From positions 1-37,200 of the forward strand of contig JADZGE010000067.1 in assembly GCA_020854035.1 (NCBI GenBank): a stretch of DNA of 37,200 bases, written 5' to 3'. The DNA is from Burkholderiales bacterium (lineage in GTDB: Bacteria; Pseudomonadota; Gammaproteobacteria; Burkholderiales; SG8-41). The position numbers and the translations under genes were made by a program. The stretch's first letter is position 1, and each line of letters starts with the position of its first letter. Below are positions 1-8,400 of the stretch, piece by piece. Below the pieces are notes generated by a model, which searched no databases, was not told where the DNA came from, and was given only the letters and a program-made list of their open reading frames with translations.

Positions 1-35
1 AGTGCCCAACCAGATCAAGAGGTGGGGCGATTATA

Positions 36-56
36 CGACGGACTTCTCCTCCGTCG
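36..56. other. Perfect 7-bp hairpin downstream of tRNA-Lys
   Basis: CGACGGA and TCCGTCG flank a 7-nt loop. The hairpin lies about 27 nt past the 3' end of the minus-strand tRNA. No T-run follows on that strand (the next bases read TATAATC), so it is a poor intrinsic terminator. It could be a processing structure or part of a flanking element. Confidence 0.3.
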
Positions 57-82
57 CTACATCGCCCATCCTCGCAGGGAGA

Positions 83-158
83 TGGTAGGCGGCCGGGGAC
101 TCGAACCCCGAACCAACGGATTAAGAGTCCGCTGCTCTACCAGTTGAGCTAGCCACCC
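83..158 (-). tRNA. tRNA-Lys (anticodon CTT)
   Basis: This 76-nt tRNA decodes AAG lysine codons. On the minus strand the acceptor strands GGGTGGC and GCCGCCT pair with one G-T and one T-G wobble. They are followed by discriminator A and a genomically encoded CCA. The D arm (GCTC/GAGC), the anticodon stem GCGGA/TCCGT with loop CTCTTAA, and the T arm CGGGG-TTCGAGT-CCCCG are all visible. Loop positions 34-36 read CTT. A promoter-like sequence lies upstream at 205-234. No integrase or att-like duplication is seen beside it. Confidence 0.96.
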
Positions 159-204
159 GTACCGTGATCGCCTGCGCGCGGGCCTGCGCCCTTGCAGGGC
201 GGAT

Positions 205-234
205 ATTGTCCTTCGTCGCGCACCCGAGCGTCAA
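205..234 (-). promoter_or_regulatory. Candidate sigma-70 promoter of tRNA-Lys
   Basis: On the minus strand a -35 TTGACG is separated by 18 nt from a -10 GACAAT. The sequence after the -10 is GC-rich, as in stable-RNA promoters under stringent control. Transcription would start near 197, giving a leader of about 40 nt before the tRNA. Confidence 0.5.
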
Positions 235-381
235 CTGGAATGCGCCGGTGCCTCTCCCGGTGCGAGCGGCGTGGCGCTTGCCGTCGGCTACAACCAGGCG
301 ATGACGACACCCACCGCGGCAGCCATGCACCGCTCGAGCGCGCGCACGCTGCTCGCCGCCCTCGCCCGCGGCGGGTGATGA

Positions 382-409
382 TTCGTGCCTCGCGGTTCGT
401 GGCCTGTGC
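382..409 (+). repeat. Short heptad repeat (about four 7-bp units)
   Basis: Units TTCGTGC, CTCGCGG, TTCGTGG and CCTGTGC follow one another in the 267-nt space between the LysR stop and the tRNA. They fit loosely the CYCRYRG heptad seen at 5164-5396 and 10082-10123. This is the weakest member of the group. Nothing else is recognisable in 235-425. Confidence 0.4.
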
Positions 410-425
410 CGGGCGCCTTCGAGTC

Positions 426-1409
426 TCACGGCTGGCGGCCGGCGGCCGGCAGTTCGCCCGCAGGTTCGCGTGCCGCCTCGGCGAGCAGCCATTCCCTGAA
501 CGCCGCGACCGACTGCCTGCCGGTCGCCTCCTCGCCGCACACGAGGTAGTAGGACGATTCGAGCGGCACGTTGATCTCGAACGGTGCGATCAGACGCCGT
601 GCCTTGATGTCGGCTTCGGCAAGAACCGGCATGGTCGCGACGATGCCGTGGCCCTCCACCGCCGATTCAAACGCCAGCATCGCGTGGCTGAAATGGGGGC
701 CGCGGCTCACGTCGACCCCGGAGACGCCGGCGGCTTCCAGCCACACTTCCCAGAAGGGCACACCGTCGTAGAGCGCGCCGGTGTCGTCGTGCAGCAGGAG
801 ATGGTGTTCGAGATCGCGCGGCCAGAGGAGCGGGTGCGCGGGATCGGCGACGAGCTTCGGGCTGCAGATTGGCGTGATGCTGAGCGCGAGAAGCCGATCG
901 ACCCGCAACCCCGGATAGTCCCCCCGGCCGTAGAGGATCGCGACATCCGAGTCGGCAAGCCAGGCATCCAGGGTGGAGCGCTCGGCGAACGTACGGCGCC
1001 CCCCGGCAGTCGGCTGCCGCAGCCGGGCCGAGACCCGTACATCGATCTCGCGGTGCGCGTCAAAGAAGCGGTGCAGGCGCGGCATCAGCCAGCAGGCGGC
1101 GAACGAAGGTGCGGCGCTCACGGTGAGCTGGCCCATGCCCTTGTGCGCCCGCATTCGCTCCACCGCGTTGGCAAGGCTGTCGAATCCTTCGCGCAGTTTC
1201 GGCAGTGCTGATCGGGCGGCCTCGGTGAGCTCCAGCGCCCGGTTATGACGGATGAAGAGCTGCACCCCCAGGTAGTCCTCCAGCGCCTTGATTTGATGGC
1301 TGACCGCCGCAGGCGTGACGCTCAATTCAGCGGCGGCACGCTTGACGCTCTTGTGGCGCGCAGTGGATTCGAACGCCCTGAGCGCATTCAGGGGAGGGAG
1401 ACGGGCCAC
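426..1409 (-). CDS. LysR-family transcriptional regulator, GcvA-like
   Basis: This is a 327-residue DNA-binding regulator of normal LysR length. Residues about 1-62 form the winged helix-turn-helix, with the recognition region AAAELSVTPAAVSHQIKALE and the wing LGVQLFIR. The opening ARLPPLNALRAFE is typical of the GcvA subgroup. Residues from about 92 onward form the two-lobed effector domain (LTVSAAPSFAACWLMPRL). The start is a GTG at 1409 preceded only by a weak GAG. A good promoter sits just upstream, giving a very short leader. The gene diverges from the small ORF at 1582, and a palindrome at 1491-1513 lies between them, so it may regulate itself and that ORF. LysR proteins usually respond to a small-molecule co-inducer; which one is not evident here. 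Confidence 0.93.
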   Translation of the reverse strand: MARLPPLNALRAFESTARHKSVKRAAAELSVTPAAVSHQIKALEDYLGVQLFIRHNRALELTEAARSALPKLREGFDSLANAVERMRAHKGMGQLTVSAAPSFAACWLMPRLHRFFDAHREIDVRVSARLRQPTAGGRRTFAERSTLDAWLADSDVAILYGRGDYPGLRVDRLLALSITPICSPKLVADPAHPLLWPRDLEHHLLLHDDTGALYDGVPFWEVWLEAAGVSGVDVSRGPHFSHAMLAFESAVEGHGIVATMPVLAEADIKARRLIAPFEINVPLESSYYLVCGEEATGRQSVAAFREWLLAEAAREPAGELPAAGRQP

Positions 1410-1428
1410 ACTTAGACTCGACTTAGAA

Positions 1429-1458
1429 AATATAATCTATTTCTGAAGTTAATATCAA
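1429..1458 (-). promoter_or_regulatory. Candidate sigma-70 promoter of the LysR gene
   Basis: On the minus strand, -35 TTGATA (5/6 match) and -10 TATATT (5/6 match) are separated by 18 nt. The segment is clearly AT-rich compared with its surroundings. The predicted start near 1422 leaves a leader of only about 12 nt before the GTG codon. Confidence 0.5.
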
Positions 1459-1490
1459 CTAGTGCGATGCAACAAACCAGTCGCGCCATG

Positions 1491-1513
1491 GTCTACATTA
1501 ATGTCATGTAGAC
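1491..1513. promoter_or_regulatory. Perfect palindrome, candidate operator
   Basis: Arms GTCTACAT and ATGTAGAC are perfectly inverted around a 7-nt AT-rich spacer (TAATGTC). It sits between the divergent LysR gene and the small ORF at 1582. Size and symmetry suit a dimeric regulator, possibly the LysR protein itself, though other regulators could bind it. Confidence 0.45.
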
Positions 1514-1581
1514 AGTTGGATAGTGAAAAAACTCACAGTCGGTCTCAAGATTGGAGTTTATCACTGGAAAGGATGAATGCC

Positions 1582-1779
1582 ATGAGAAAACCTAATGTAG
1601 TGGAAGCCAACACGGTGATCCAGCAGCGGCTGGGCGAAACCGTCATGAATCCGTATGCCCGCTCTCGGGCACTGGAAATGCTCCGGGGAGCCGAGACGTT
1701 CGCCGACACGATCGTCTGGGTGAAGGATCGGATTGCATCGATCGGGGCCTGCTTTCTGAAACCCGGACTCAAGCACTGA
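1582..1779 (+). CDS. Small protein of unknown function (65 aa)
   Basis: The ORF starts at ATG 1582, with GGAAAGG at 1566-1572 and a 9-nt spacer. Another ATG at 1573 abuts that site and is less likely. The product begins MRKPNVVEANTV and ends FLKPGLKH. It is basic, has no signal peptide and no cysteine pair, and its centre (RALEMLRGAETFADTIVWV) could form an amphipathic helix. I do not recognise the family. Codon use is less GC-extreme than in neighbouring genes and the leader is AT-rich. The stop codon is followed within 20 nt by three consecutive hairpins. That layout of a small ORF followed by a multi-hairpin RNA resembles mRNAs whose 3' UTR is cut into small RNAs. A real gene is supported by the ribosome site, the AT-rich leader and the downstream terminator. 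Confidence 0.6.
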   Translation: MRKPNVVEANTVIQQRLGETVMNPYARSRALEMLRGAETFADTIVWVKDRIASIGACFLKPGLKH

Positions 1780-1796
1780 ACCGGTCGATTTCGTCT

Positions 1797-1845
1797 TAAC
1801 CGGGGTCCCTCCTCCCCCCGGTTACGGGCCGCAGCAACGCGGCCC
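1797..1845 (+). ncRNA. Two tandem hairpins after the small ORF; candidate 3'-UTR small RNA
   Basis: The first hairpin has arms TAACCGGGG and CCCCGGTTA (1797-1805, 1816-1824), a perfect 9-bp stem with a pyrimidine loop TCCCTCCTCC. That loop contains CCTCC, complementary to the Shine-Dalgarno GGAGG. The second has arms GGGCCGC and GCGGCCC (1826-1832, 1839-1845). Both precede a terminator at 1849-1877. The structure is read directly; a regulatory RNA role is inference. Confidence 0.45.
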
Positions 1846-1848
1846 ACT

Positions 1849-1877
1849 AACGCGGCGGCTAATCCCGCCGCGTTTTT
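1849..1877 (+). terminator. Intrinsic terminator of the small ORF
   Basis: Arms AACGCGGCGG and CCGCCGCGTT form a perfect 10-bp stem around a 6-nt loop. The final TT of the stem continues into a run of five T. It ends the + strand transcript that starts upstream of 1582. Confidence 0.85.
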
Positions 1878-2057
1878 CTGTACCAGGCGATCCCGGGAAG
1901 CTCGGCACGGTCCTGTCGTCCGGCGTGATGAGGTACGTATGGAAGTGCCACCGTTGCGCCTGCCCGGTCACGGCCGCAAGCTGCGGTGGAAGCCCGAGGC
2001 GCCGGCCCCGGTCACGGGCCCCTTTCTCGGTTTGTCGGAGCCAAGTCCGACAAACGC

Positions 2058-2651
2058 TTAGCGCTGCGCCCCGGCCGCGTTGAACTCGGCGAGCATGATG
2101 TCGTTCATCGTGCGCGGCATGCCGGGAATGCCGTGCTCCAAAACCTTGAGCATCTGCGCGCGGTCCTGAGCGGGCAGACGCTCGAACTCGCGCCGTGCCT
2201 CCACAGCGATCGTCTTCATTTGATCCGGCGTGAGCCCGGCGAGCCGCCGGTGGGCATCGCGCATGGTGATTGCCTCACCGGTGAATTCCGCGAGTATCCG
2301 GGAGCGCATCTGCGCGTGGCGCGGGTCGTTCAGCATGCGCGTGAGGCTCGCGTGAAGTTCCTCGCGCTGCTGCGCGTTCAAGTGCACGAAGCTCTCGTCA
2401 ATCAGGTTCTTCAGCCACTGCCCTTCGCCCGCGGGGAGCGGCGCCAGACGCGGAAGTTCCGCCTGGCGGTCGGGCTTGGCCTGCTCCGTGGCCGCCGTGA
2501 CACCCGCTTCGAGGGCGCGCGAGAGCATGGCATCCCGCGCCATGCGAAGCAGGAAGAGAACGAGTGGGTCGACTGCGAACGCCACGCCGGGCGCGCCCCA
2601 GCACGTCGCTGCGACGAGGACGACGGAGAAAGCCCTGCCGATGCGGGACAT
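2058..2651 (-). CDS. Exported protein of unknown function (197 aa)
   Basis: The start at 2651 is chosen because AGGGA lies just upstream and because the product then begins with a clean signal peptide. That peptide is MSRIGRAFSVVLVAATCWG followed by APGVAFA, with predicted cleavage after about residue 26. The reading frame extends further upstream without a plausible start. The mature part is mostly charged, alanine- and leucine-rich helix with no cysteines. It contains repeated short helical stretches such as LNAQQREELHASLTRML and LTPDQMKTIAVEARREF. It is probably a periplasmic helical protein. I do not recognise the family. It stands alone: the region downstream toward 1878 has no gene, and upstream lies a 450-nt space. 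Confidence 0.7.
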   Translation of the reverse strand: MSRIGRAFSVVLVAATCWGAPGVAFAVDPLVLFLLRMARDAMLSRALEAGVTAATEQAKPDRQAELPRLAPLPAGEGQWLKNLIDESFVHLNAQQREELHASLTRMLNDPRHAQMRSRILAEFTGEAITMRDAHRRLAGLTPDQMKTIAVEARREFERLPAQDRAQMLKVLEHGIPGMPRTMNDIMLAEFNAAGAQR

Positions 2652-3102
2652 GTTCCCTACCCAGACACCGGGTCCCTGCTCAGTTACTGTTGGAAGGAGT
2701 GTCGCCTCCAGCCCGGCGACCTGCCGCGAAAACGGCGTCTTGATTTCAAAATATATCACTGGTGCCCGCAACCTCAACTTCGGGCACCACGCGGACCGTG
2801 CGCAATTTCACATGGCGCAATCGAGATGTTGCGCGAATCACCCACTTCTCATCGTCCGTCGAGATGCCCCACGGATACGAGCCCCGGCGGCACTCGACGC
2901 TGATGAATTCCAGGGCCGCAGGCTGAGGAAGCCGAACACGATGGGAGAGCGTGGCTTTCGACCGACTGCCTCTCGTACCTGCAGTGGAAACCGTGCTTGC
3001 GTATGCCCTCGGCGGCAGGCATGGCAGGCCTCGTCGAGGCGGGCCACCACTTGCGCCGCGCAGCGAATTGACCGTTGGCGATCCAGCCCGGAGAATCCCC
3101 TC
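2652..3102. other. Intergenic region, no gene recognised
   Basis: This 451-nt stretch separates the divergent exported-protein gene and the FAD-subunit gene, so it should hold both promoters. It contains a perfect 8-bp inverted repeat, GGTGCCCG at 2761-2768 and CGGGCACC at 2781-2788, beside a short AT-rich patch (AAAATATAT near 2749). No T-run follows on either strand, so an operator is more likely than a terminator. An open minus frame crosses 2746-3050, but it is part of a long antisense frame and has no recognisable domain. Confidence 0.4.
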
Positions 3103-3945
3103 GTGAAACCGGCGCCCTTCGCCTACGCCCGTGCGGATACGCTGCCCGAGACGTTTCATCTGCTCGACCGGCATGGCGAGGGCGCGCGGCTGCTGGCAGG
3201 CGGCCAGAGCCTGATTGCGGCGCTCAACCTGCGCCTTTCCACGCCGGATATCCTCGTCGACATCGGCCGCATCCGGGAGCTCGCCGGTATCCGCATTGGC
3301 GGGGGCAAGGCCTGGATCGGCGCGTTGACGACCCACGCGCAGATCGAGCATTCGCCGGAGATCCGCGCTCACGTGCCGCTGCTCTCCCAGGCGGCACCGC
3401 ACATAGCCCACCCGGCGATCCGCAACGCGGGCACGCTCGGCGGAAGCCTCGCGACCGCCGACCCGGCCGCGGAATGGCCGGCATGCTGCGTCGCCCTCGA
3501 CGCGGAGCTCGTCATCGCCTCGCGCTCCGGCGAGCGGCGCGTAAAGGCCCGCGATTTCTTCAAGGGCGTCTACACGACCGCTCTTGGCCCGGACGAGATC
3601 CTCACGGCCGTCGAATTCCCGGTGTGCGACACCGCGCACCGCAGCGTGTTCATGGAACTCGCCATGCGCCGAGGCGATTACGCGATCGTGGGAATCGCCG
3701 GCATTGCCCGGAAATCCGATGGCCGCCTGTCCAACGTGCGGCTTGCCTACCTCGGGGCTGGCGAAGCGCCCGTGCTCGCCCGCGGTGCCATGGCGGCAGC
3801 GGAAGCCGGATGCCCGGCGTCGGAGGTCGCCGCCGCGCTCGACGGCGAACTCGCGCCTGCGGCCGATCTCTACACGACGGCGCCGGCCAAGCTGCACCTT
3901 GCGCGCGTGCTGACACACCGCGCGCTTGCGGCGCTCGCCGCCTGA
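3103..3945 (+). CDS. FAD-binding subunit of a xanthine dehydrogenase-family molybdenum hydroxylase
   Basis: This 280-residue medium subunit (CoxM type) carries electrons from the [2Fe-2S] subunit via FAD in three-part hydroxylases. The FAD-binding motifs are LAGGQSL at residues 31-37 and NAGTLGGSLATADPAAE at about 108-124. The C-terminal CO-dehydrogenase-flavoprotein-like domain follows. Length is normal for the family. The start is the GTG at 3103, since the N-terminus MKPAPFAYARADTL matches the usual beginning; the upstream open frame is not conserved-looking. The [2Fe-2S] gene follows 13 nt after the stop, so the two are co-transcribed. No molybdopterin subunit is joined directly to this pair. 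The likely partners are the fusion at 5419 or the subunit at 28105. Confidence 0.9.
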   Translation: MKPAPFAYARADTLPETFHLLDRHGEGARLLAGGQSLIAALNLRLSTPDILVDIGRIRELAGIRIGGGKAWIGALTTHAQIEHSPEIRAHVPLLSQAAPHIAHPAIRNAGTLGGSLATADPAAEWPACCVALDAELVIASRSGERRVKARDFFKGVYTTALGPDEILTAVEFPVCDTAHRSVFMELAMRRGDYAIVGIAGIARKSDGRLSNVRLAYLGAGEAPVLARGAMAAAEAGCPASEVAAALDGELAPAADLYTTAPAKLHLARVLTHRALAALAA

Positions 3946-3958
3946 TGTGAGTCACGGC

Positions 3959-4450
3959 ATGGAACCCACGTTCGAGGTCACGATCACGGTGAACGGCAGC
4001 CCGGTGACGCGGCGCGTCCCGGTACGCCAGCACCTCGTGGACTTCCTGCGCGAGGAACTTGGCTTGACCGGTTCGCACACCGGATGCGAGCACGGCGCCT
4101 GTGGCGCATGCACGTTGCGGGTGGACGGCATGATCGTGCGCGGCTGCCTCATGCTCGCCGTGCAGGCCGACGGGCGGCGCGTGGACACGATCGAGGGCCT
4201 GTCCGATTCCGGCGAACTCGCGCGGCTTCAGGAGGCGTTTCACCGGCGCAACGCATTGCAGTGCGGTTTCTGCACGCCGGGCATGCTGATCGCCGCGCAG
4301 GACCTCGTAACACGCCGGCCCGGCGCAACTCGCGAGGAAATCCGCGAGCACCTTTCCGGCAACTATTGCCGCTGCACGGGATACCAGTCGATCGTGGACG
4401 CGATCGAGGAGGTTCTCGCCAGGAGCTCCGTGCCAGGCGCGCGGGCGTAG
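3959..4450 (+). CDS. [2Fe-2S] subunit of a xanthine dehydrogenase-family hydroxylase
   Basis: This 163-residue small subunit (CoxS type) holds two [2Fe-2S] clusters. The plant-ferredoxin-like cluster uses Cys43, Cys48, Cys51 and Cys63 (TGCEHGACGACT). The helical-domain cluster uses Cys102, Cys105, Cys137 and Cys139 (QCGFCTPG and YCRCTGY). All eight ligands are present, so it should be functional. The ATG at 3959 is taken as start, with GTGAG upstream; an in-frame GTG at 3947 would add four residues. It forms a pair with the FAD subunit. After its stop there are 238 nt without a gene, with a possible -10 (TACAAT) at 4637-4642. The downstream Fe-S and fusion genes may therefore have their own promoter. 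Confidence 0.92.
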   Translation: MEPTFEVTITVNGSPVTRRVPVRQHLVDFLREELGLTGSHTGCEHGACGACTLRVDGMIVRGCLMLAVQADGRRVDTIEGLSDSGELARLQEAFHRRNALQCGFCTPGMLIAAQDLVTRRPGATREEIREHLSGNYCRCTGYQSIVDAIEEVLARSSVPGARA

Positions 4451-4688
4451 CGGGAACCGCTGGGGCGCCGGCCATAGTGATGAACGCGATCAACGATGCG
4501 CCGAAGCCCTTCCACGCGCGTGTCACCGCGCAGCCCTTCACCCGGGGGCGGATCTTGCGAGCGCCGCGCAGGATTCCCGGCCGCGATTAACCAGCGGCGC
4601 GGTGCGCAACTGCGCTCGCGGCGCACGCCGCCGCGTTACAATCGCGACCTTTGGTTCACCGGACATCCGCGGCACGGCCGCCATCCGC

Positions 4689-5165
4689 ATGCTCGTCAAA
4701 TTCACGCTCAACGGCGGCCCGGTCTCGGTCAACCTCCGCTCGGGCGACCGCCTGCTCGTCGACGTTCTGCGAGAGGATCTCGGTTTGACCGGCACCAAGA
4801 CCGGATGCGGCATCGGCGCCTGCGGCATCTGCACGGTCATCAGGGACGGCGAGCCGATTGCCGCCTGCCTTCAGCTAGCAGCGTTGTGCGAAGGCGCTGA
4901 TATCCGTACCGTCGAGGGACTGTCCGGTCCGGACATGCTCCACCCCGTTCAGCAGGCCTTCGTCAACCGCTCCGCGCTCCAGTGCGGGATCTGCATCCCC
5001 GGGCACATCATGGCGGCATGCGCCCTGCTCGAAGGAAACCCGCGACCCACCGAAGAGGAAATCCGGGCGAGCATCGACAGCGTCTACTGCCGGTGCACGG
5101 GCTACGTCCGCATCGAGGATGCCTATCACGAGGCGATCCGCCTCATGAACAGGAAGGCGCCGTGA
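4689..5165 (+). CDS. Second [2Fe-2S] subunit of a xanthine dehydrogenase-family hydroxylase
   Basis: This 158-residue protein is a second, clearly different member of the same small-subunit family. Cluster ligands are Cys40, Cys45, Cys48 and Cys60 (TGCGIGACGICT) and Cys99, Cys102, Cys134 and Cys136 (QCGICIPG and YCRCTGY). The start ATG at 4689 opens directly with the ferredoxin fold (MLVKFTLNGG); the longer upstream frame adds no recognisable sequence. It is separated from the molybdopterin-FAD fusion gene by 253 nt filled with heptad repeats that begin at its own stop codon. Together with that fusion it would make a complete two-polypeptide hydroxylase. Confidence 0.92.
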   Translation: MLVKFTLNGGPVSVNLRSGDRLLVDVLREDLGLTGTKTGCGIGACGICTVIRDGEPIAACLQLAALCEGADIRTVEGLSGPDMLHPVQQAFVNRSALQCGICIPGHIMAACALLEGNPRPTEEEIRASIDSVYCRCTGYVRIEDAYHEAIRLMNRKAP

Positions 5166-5261
5166 GACACGGGCTGCGAGCCACGGGCCGTGAGCTGCGG
5201 GCCGTGAGCTGCGGGCCACGAGCTGCGGGCCACGAGCTGCGGGCTGTGAACTGCGGGCTTT
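5164..5261 (-). repeat. Heptad repeat array, 14 units, minus-strand orientation
   Basis: On the + strand, heptads of the kinds GAGCTGC and GGGCCAC alternate, making six 14-bp units from 5171 to 5254. Degenerate heptads flank both ends. Read on the minus strand the units become CTCGTGG, CTCACGG and CCCGCAG, which fit CYCRYRG. The array overlaps the stop codon of the second Fe-S gene. It is the opposite-orientation partner of the array at 5327-5396. Confidence 0.85.
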
Positions 5262-5326
5262 AAGTCTCAATCCGTACGCTATCTCAAGAAGTGTGCCGAC
5301 GACTGCGCCTCGCTCATGGCTGACAA

Positions 5327-5396
5327 CTCATAGCTGATAGCTCACGGCTCATAGCTCATAGCTCATAGCGCATAGCTCATAGCGCATAGCTCATAA
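5327..5396 (+). repeat. Heptad repeat array, 10 units of CTCATAG type
   Basis: Ten 7-bp units run without interruption. Five are exactly CTCATAG; the others are CTGATAG, CTCACGG, two CGCATAG and a terminal CTCATAA. The array ends 22 nt before the ATG of the molybdopterin-FAD fusion gene, and no normal Shine-Dalgarno sequence is visible there. Its orientation is opposite to 5164-5261, so partial pairing between the arrays in RNA is possible. Confidence 0.9.
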
Positions 5397-5418
5397 TGCG
5401 CAGCTCGTAGCCATCCCC

Positions 5419-8400
5419 ATGTCAAACGACACCGCCTCGCAATCCCGCCCGCGCGGCCTGACCGTCGTCGGGCATGACGTCCCGCGCGCGGACGCCGTGC
5501 CCAAGGTAACCGGCGCCGCGCAGTACGTCGCTGATCTCCATTTTCCCGGCATGCTCCACGCCGCCGTGCTGCGGAGCCCGCATCCGAACGCGCGCATCGT
5601 TGCGCTCGACACGAGCGCGGCGGAGGCGATGCCGGGGGTAAAGGCCGTCGTCACGGGCGCGGACACGGCGAAGCGCAAGTGGGGTGCGTTCCGGCCCGAC
5701 CTCTACCCGCTCGCCATCGGGCGTGTGCGCTACGTCGGCGACGAAGTCGCGGCGGTGGCCGCCGTCGATCCTGCGACGGCGCGGGCGGCGGTGGACCGCA
5801 TCGTCGTGCGGTACGAGGCGCTCCCGGCGGCGCTCTCGCTCGATGCCGCGCTCGCTCCGGGGGCGCCGCTGGTGCACGACGACGCGCCGGGAAACGTCGC
5901 GCATGAATTCAGCTTCGAGCGCGGCGACGTGGACGCAGGCTTCAGGGAATCCGACGTGGTGGTCGAAGGTACGTGGGAATCCGTGCGGCAGTGGCACACG
6001 GCGCTGGAAACCATCGGCTGCGTCGCGAGCTGGTCGGGCGGGCGCCTGACGATGTGGTGCAACACGCAGACGCCGTTCCTCGCCCGGGGCCGCTACGCGA
6101 CGGCTCTGGGGCTCGCCGAGTCGCAGGTGCGGGTGATCCAGACCGAAGTCGGGGGCGGCTTCGGCGGCAAGTCCGGCGACGACAACGCTTCGGTCGTCTG
6201 CGCGCTGCTCGCCCGCAAGAGCGGGCGCCCGGTGAAGTTGATCCACACGCGCGAGGAGGAATTCCTCGCGAGCCATCCCCGCATGCCGATGCGCTACTGG
6301 GTGCGGCTCGGCTTCTCCCGCGACGGACGAGTGCGCGCGAAGGAGATCCGGATGTGGGCCGACAACGGCGCCTACACCGGGAAATCACAGGCGGTACTGG
6401 GCGCGGCCACGGTGCGGCACGATGCGCTCTACAAGTACCCCTGCGCGCGCGCCACCTCCACGCTCGTCTACACCAACCTCGTGCCGACCGGGGCGTTCCG
6501 GGGTTTCGGCAATCCCTCCGCCGACTGGGCGGTGGAGCAGGCATGGGACCTCGCCGCCGCGAAACTCGGCATCGACGTACTCGATCTCCTGCGCGCGAAC
6601 GCGGTCGAGCCCGGGGACCTCTCGCCCCACAACCACCGCGTCACGAGCTGCGAGTTGCGGCAGTGCCTCGACAAGGCGGCTTCACTCATCGGCTGGCGCG
6701 AGAAGCGGCGCGATCGCGGGGCAGGCGCGCGAGCGGCGAACCCGGGAACGCGCCGCCAGCCCGCGCGGGGGCTGGGGCTCGGCTGCAGCGTGCACGTGAG
6801 CGGGCGGCGGAGCTTCGGCGACTGGGACGGTTCCTCCGCCATCGTCAGGGTGAACGAGGACGGCCGCGCCACGGTCATCACCGGCGAGGGCGAGATCGGC
6901 CAGGGCAACCTGACGGTGCTGCGCCAGATCGCCGCGGAAGCGCTCGGACTCGGCTACGAGGAGGTGGACATCACCCGGCCCGACACCGATCTCCAGTCCC
7001 ATTCTCTGGGCGCGCTGGCGAGCCGGCTCACCTACGTCGCGGGGAACGCCGTGGAGCGCGCGGCGAGCGCGGCGCGCCGGCAGCTCCTCGATGCCGCGGC
7101 GGCGCAGATGAAGCGAAAGCCGGAGGAGTTGACGATCATCGACGGCCAGGTCGGACCGAGCAAGGGCCCGGAGTCCGAATACAAGCCGGTCTCCGCCGTC
7201 GTGCGCGCGCACATCTACCAGCCCGGTGGCCAGCCGATCGTCGGCGTGGGCAGCTTCGACAATCCGTCCGAATTCCCCGATCACAGCCGCTACGGCAACG
7301 AGTCGGGCGCGTACAACTTCGTCGCGCAGGCGGCGGAAGTCGAAGTGGATCCGGCCACGGGCCAGGTGCGCCTGCTGGAAATCGCCTCCGCCGTCGATTG
7401 CGGAACCGTCATGCACCCCGCCGCCGCCATGGGTCAGGTGCAGGGCGCGGTCACGCAAGGCATAGGTCTCGCCATGATCGAGTACTTCGACTGGTGGAAC
7501 GGCGCGCCCACGGATCCCCAGTTGAAGGACTATCCCCTGCCCGGCGCCGCCACCCAGCCGAAGCTCTCCGTCGCGTTCGCCGACTCCTACGAACCGAGCG
7601 GCCCGTACGGTGCCAAGGGCGTGGGCGAGATCGGGCTCGACGCGGTGCCGGCGGCGATCGCCAACGCGGTCGCCGACGCGGTCGGCGTTCGCATCACGAA
7701 TCTGCCGATTACGGCGGAGAAGATCCATCGCGCGCTTCATCCGCAGCGCTATGCAGCGGAGACGGTCGCGCCCGCGGCCGAGCCGAAGGGCAGCTACTGG
7801 ACGCGGCTCGCGGCGGGCAGGCCGTCGGGACCGCGCCCGGAGCCGGCGGAAACCCACTTCCCCGCGACCGTGGAAGAAGCGATTGCCCTGCTCGCGGCCG
7901 GTGATGGCGCGCTCGTCTCCGGCGGCACGGCCCACGCCCTGCGCCGGGAGCGGACCGGCTTGCCGTTCGCGAAGCACCTCGTGGCGTTGCAGCGCATCCC
8001 CGAACTCGGCACGCTTGCGATCGGAACGGACGGCGTGCTGCGCATGGGCGCCACCGTGCACCAGGGCGCGCTCTACGGCAACGCGCGCCTGCGTCGCGAC
8101 TGGCGCGCCATCGACGACGCGCTCGAAGCGGTCGGCCACGCGCGCATCCGGCGCATGATCACCGTGGGCGGCAGCGTCGGCCCGCTCATCGCGGGATTCG
8201 ACCTGCCCGTGGCCTTGCTGGCGCTGCGTGCCCGCGTGCATCTCGCCGGCCCCGGCGGGCGGCGCAACGCCACGCTGGAGGAACTCTTCGAGAAGCGCCT
8301 CGGCCGGCACGAGATGGTGACGAGCATCGAAGTCGACCCGCTGCCCGCGCGCGCGGGATCGAGCTTTTCCAAGTACATGGCGCGCGCGGTGCTCGAGATT

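Noticed and set aside
36..56. Hairpin as a tRNA terminator
   Set aside because: No T-run follows the stem on the tRNA strand, so I list it only as a structure.
83..158. tRNA as an integration site of a genomic island
   Set aside because: No integrase gene and no repeat of the tRNA 3' end were found in the window.
5164..5396. CRISPR array
   Set aside because: Units are 7 bp, directly tandem and degenerate, without unique spacers, and no cas gene is present.
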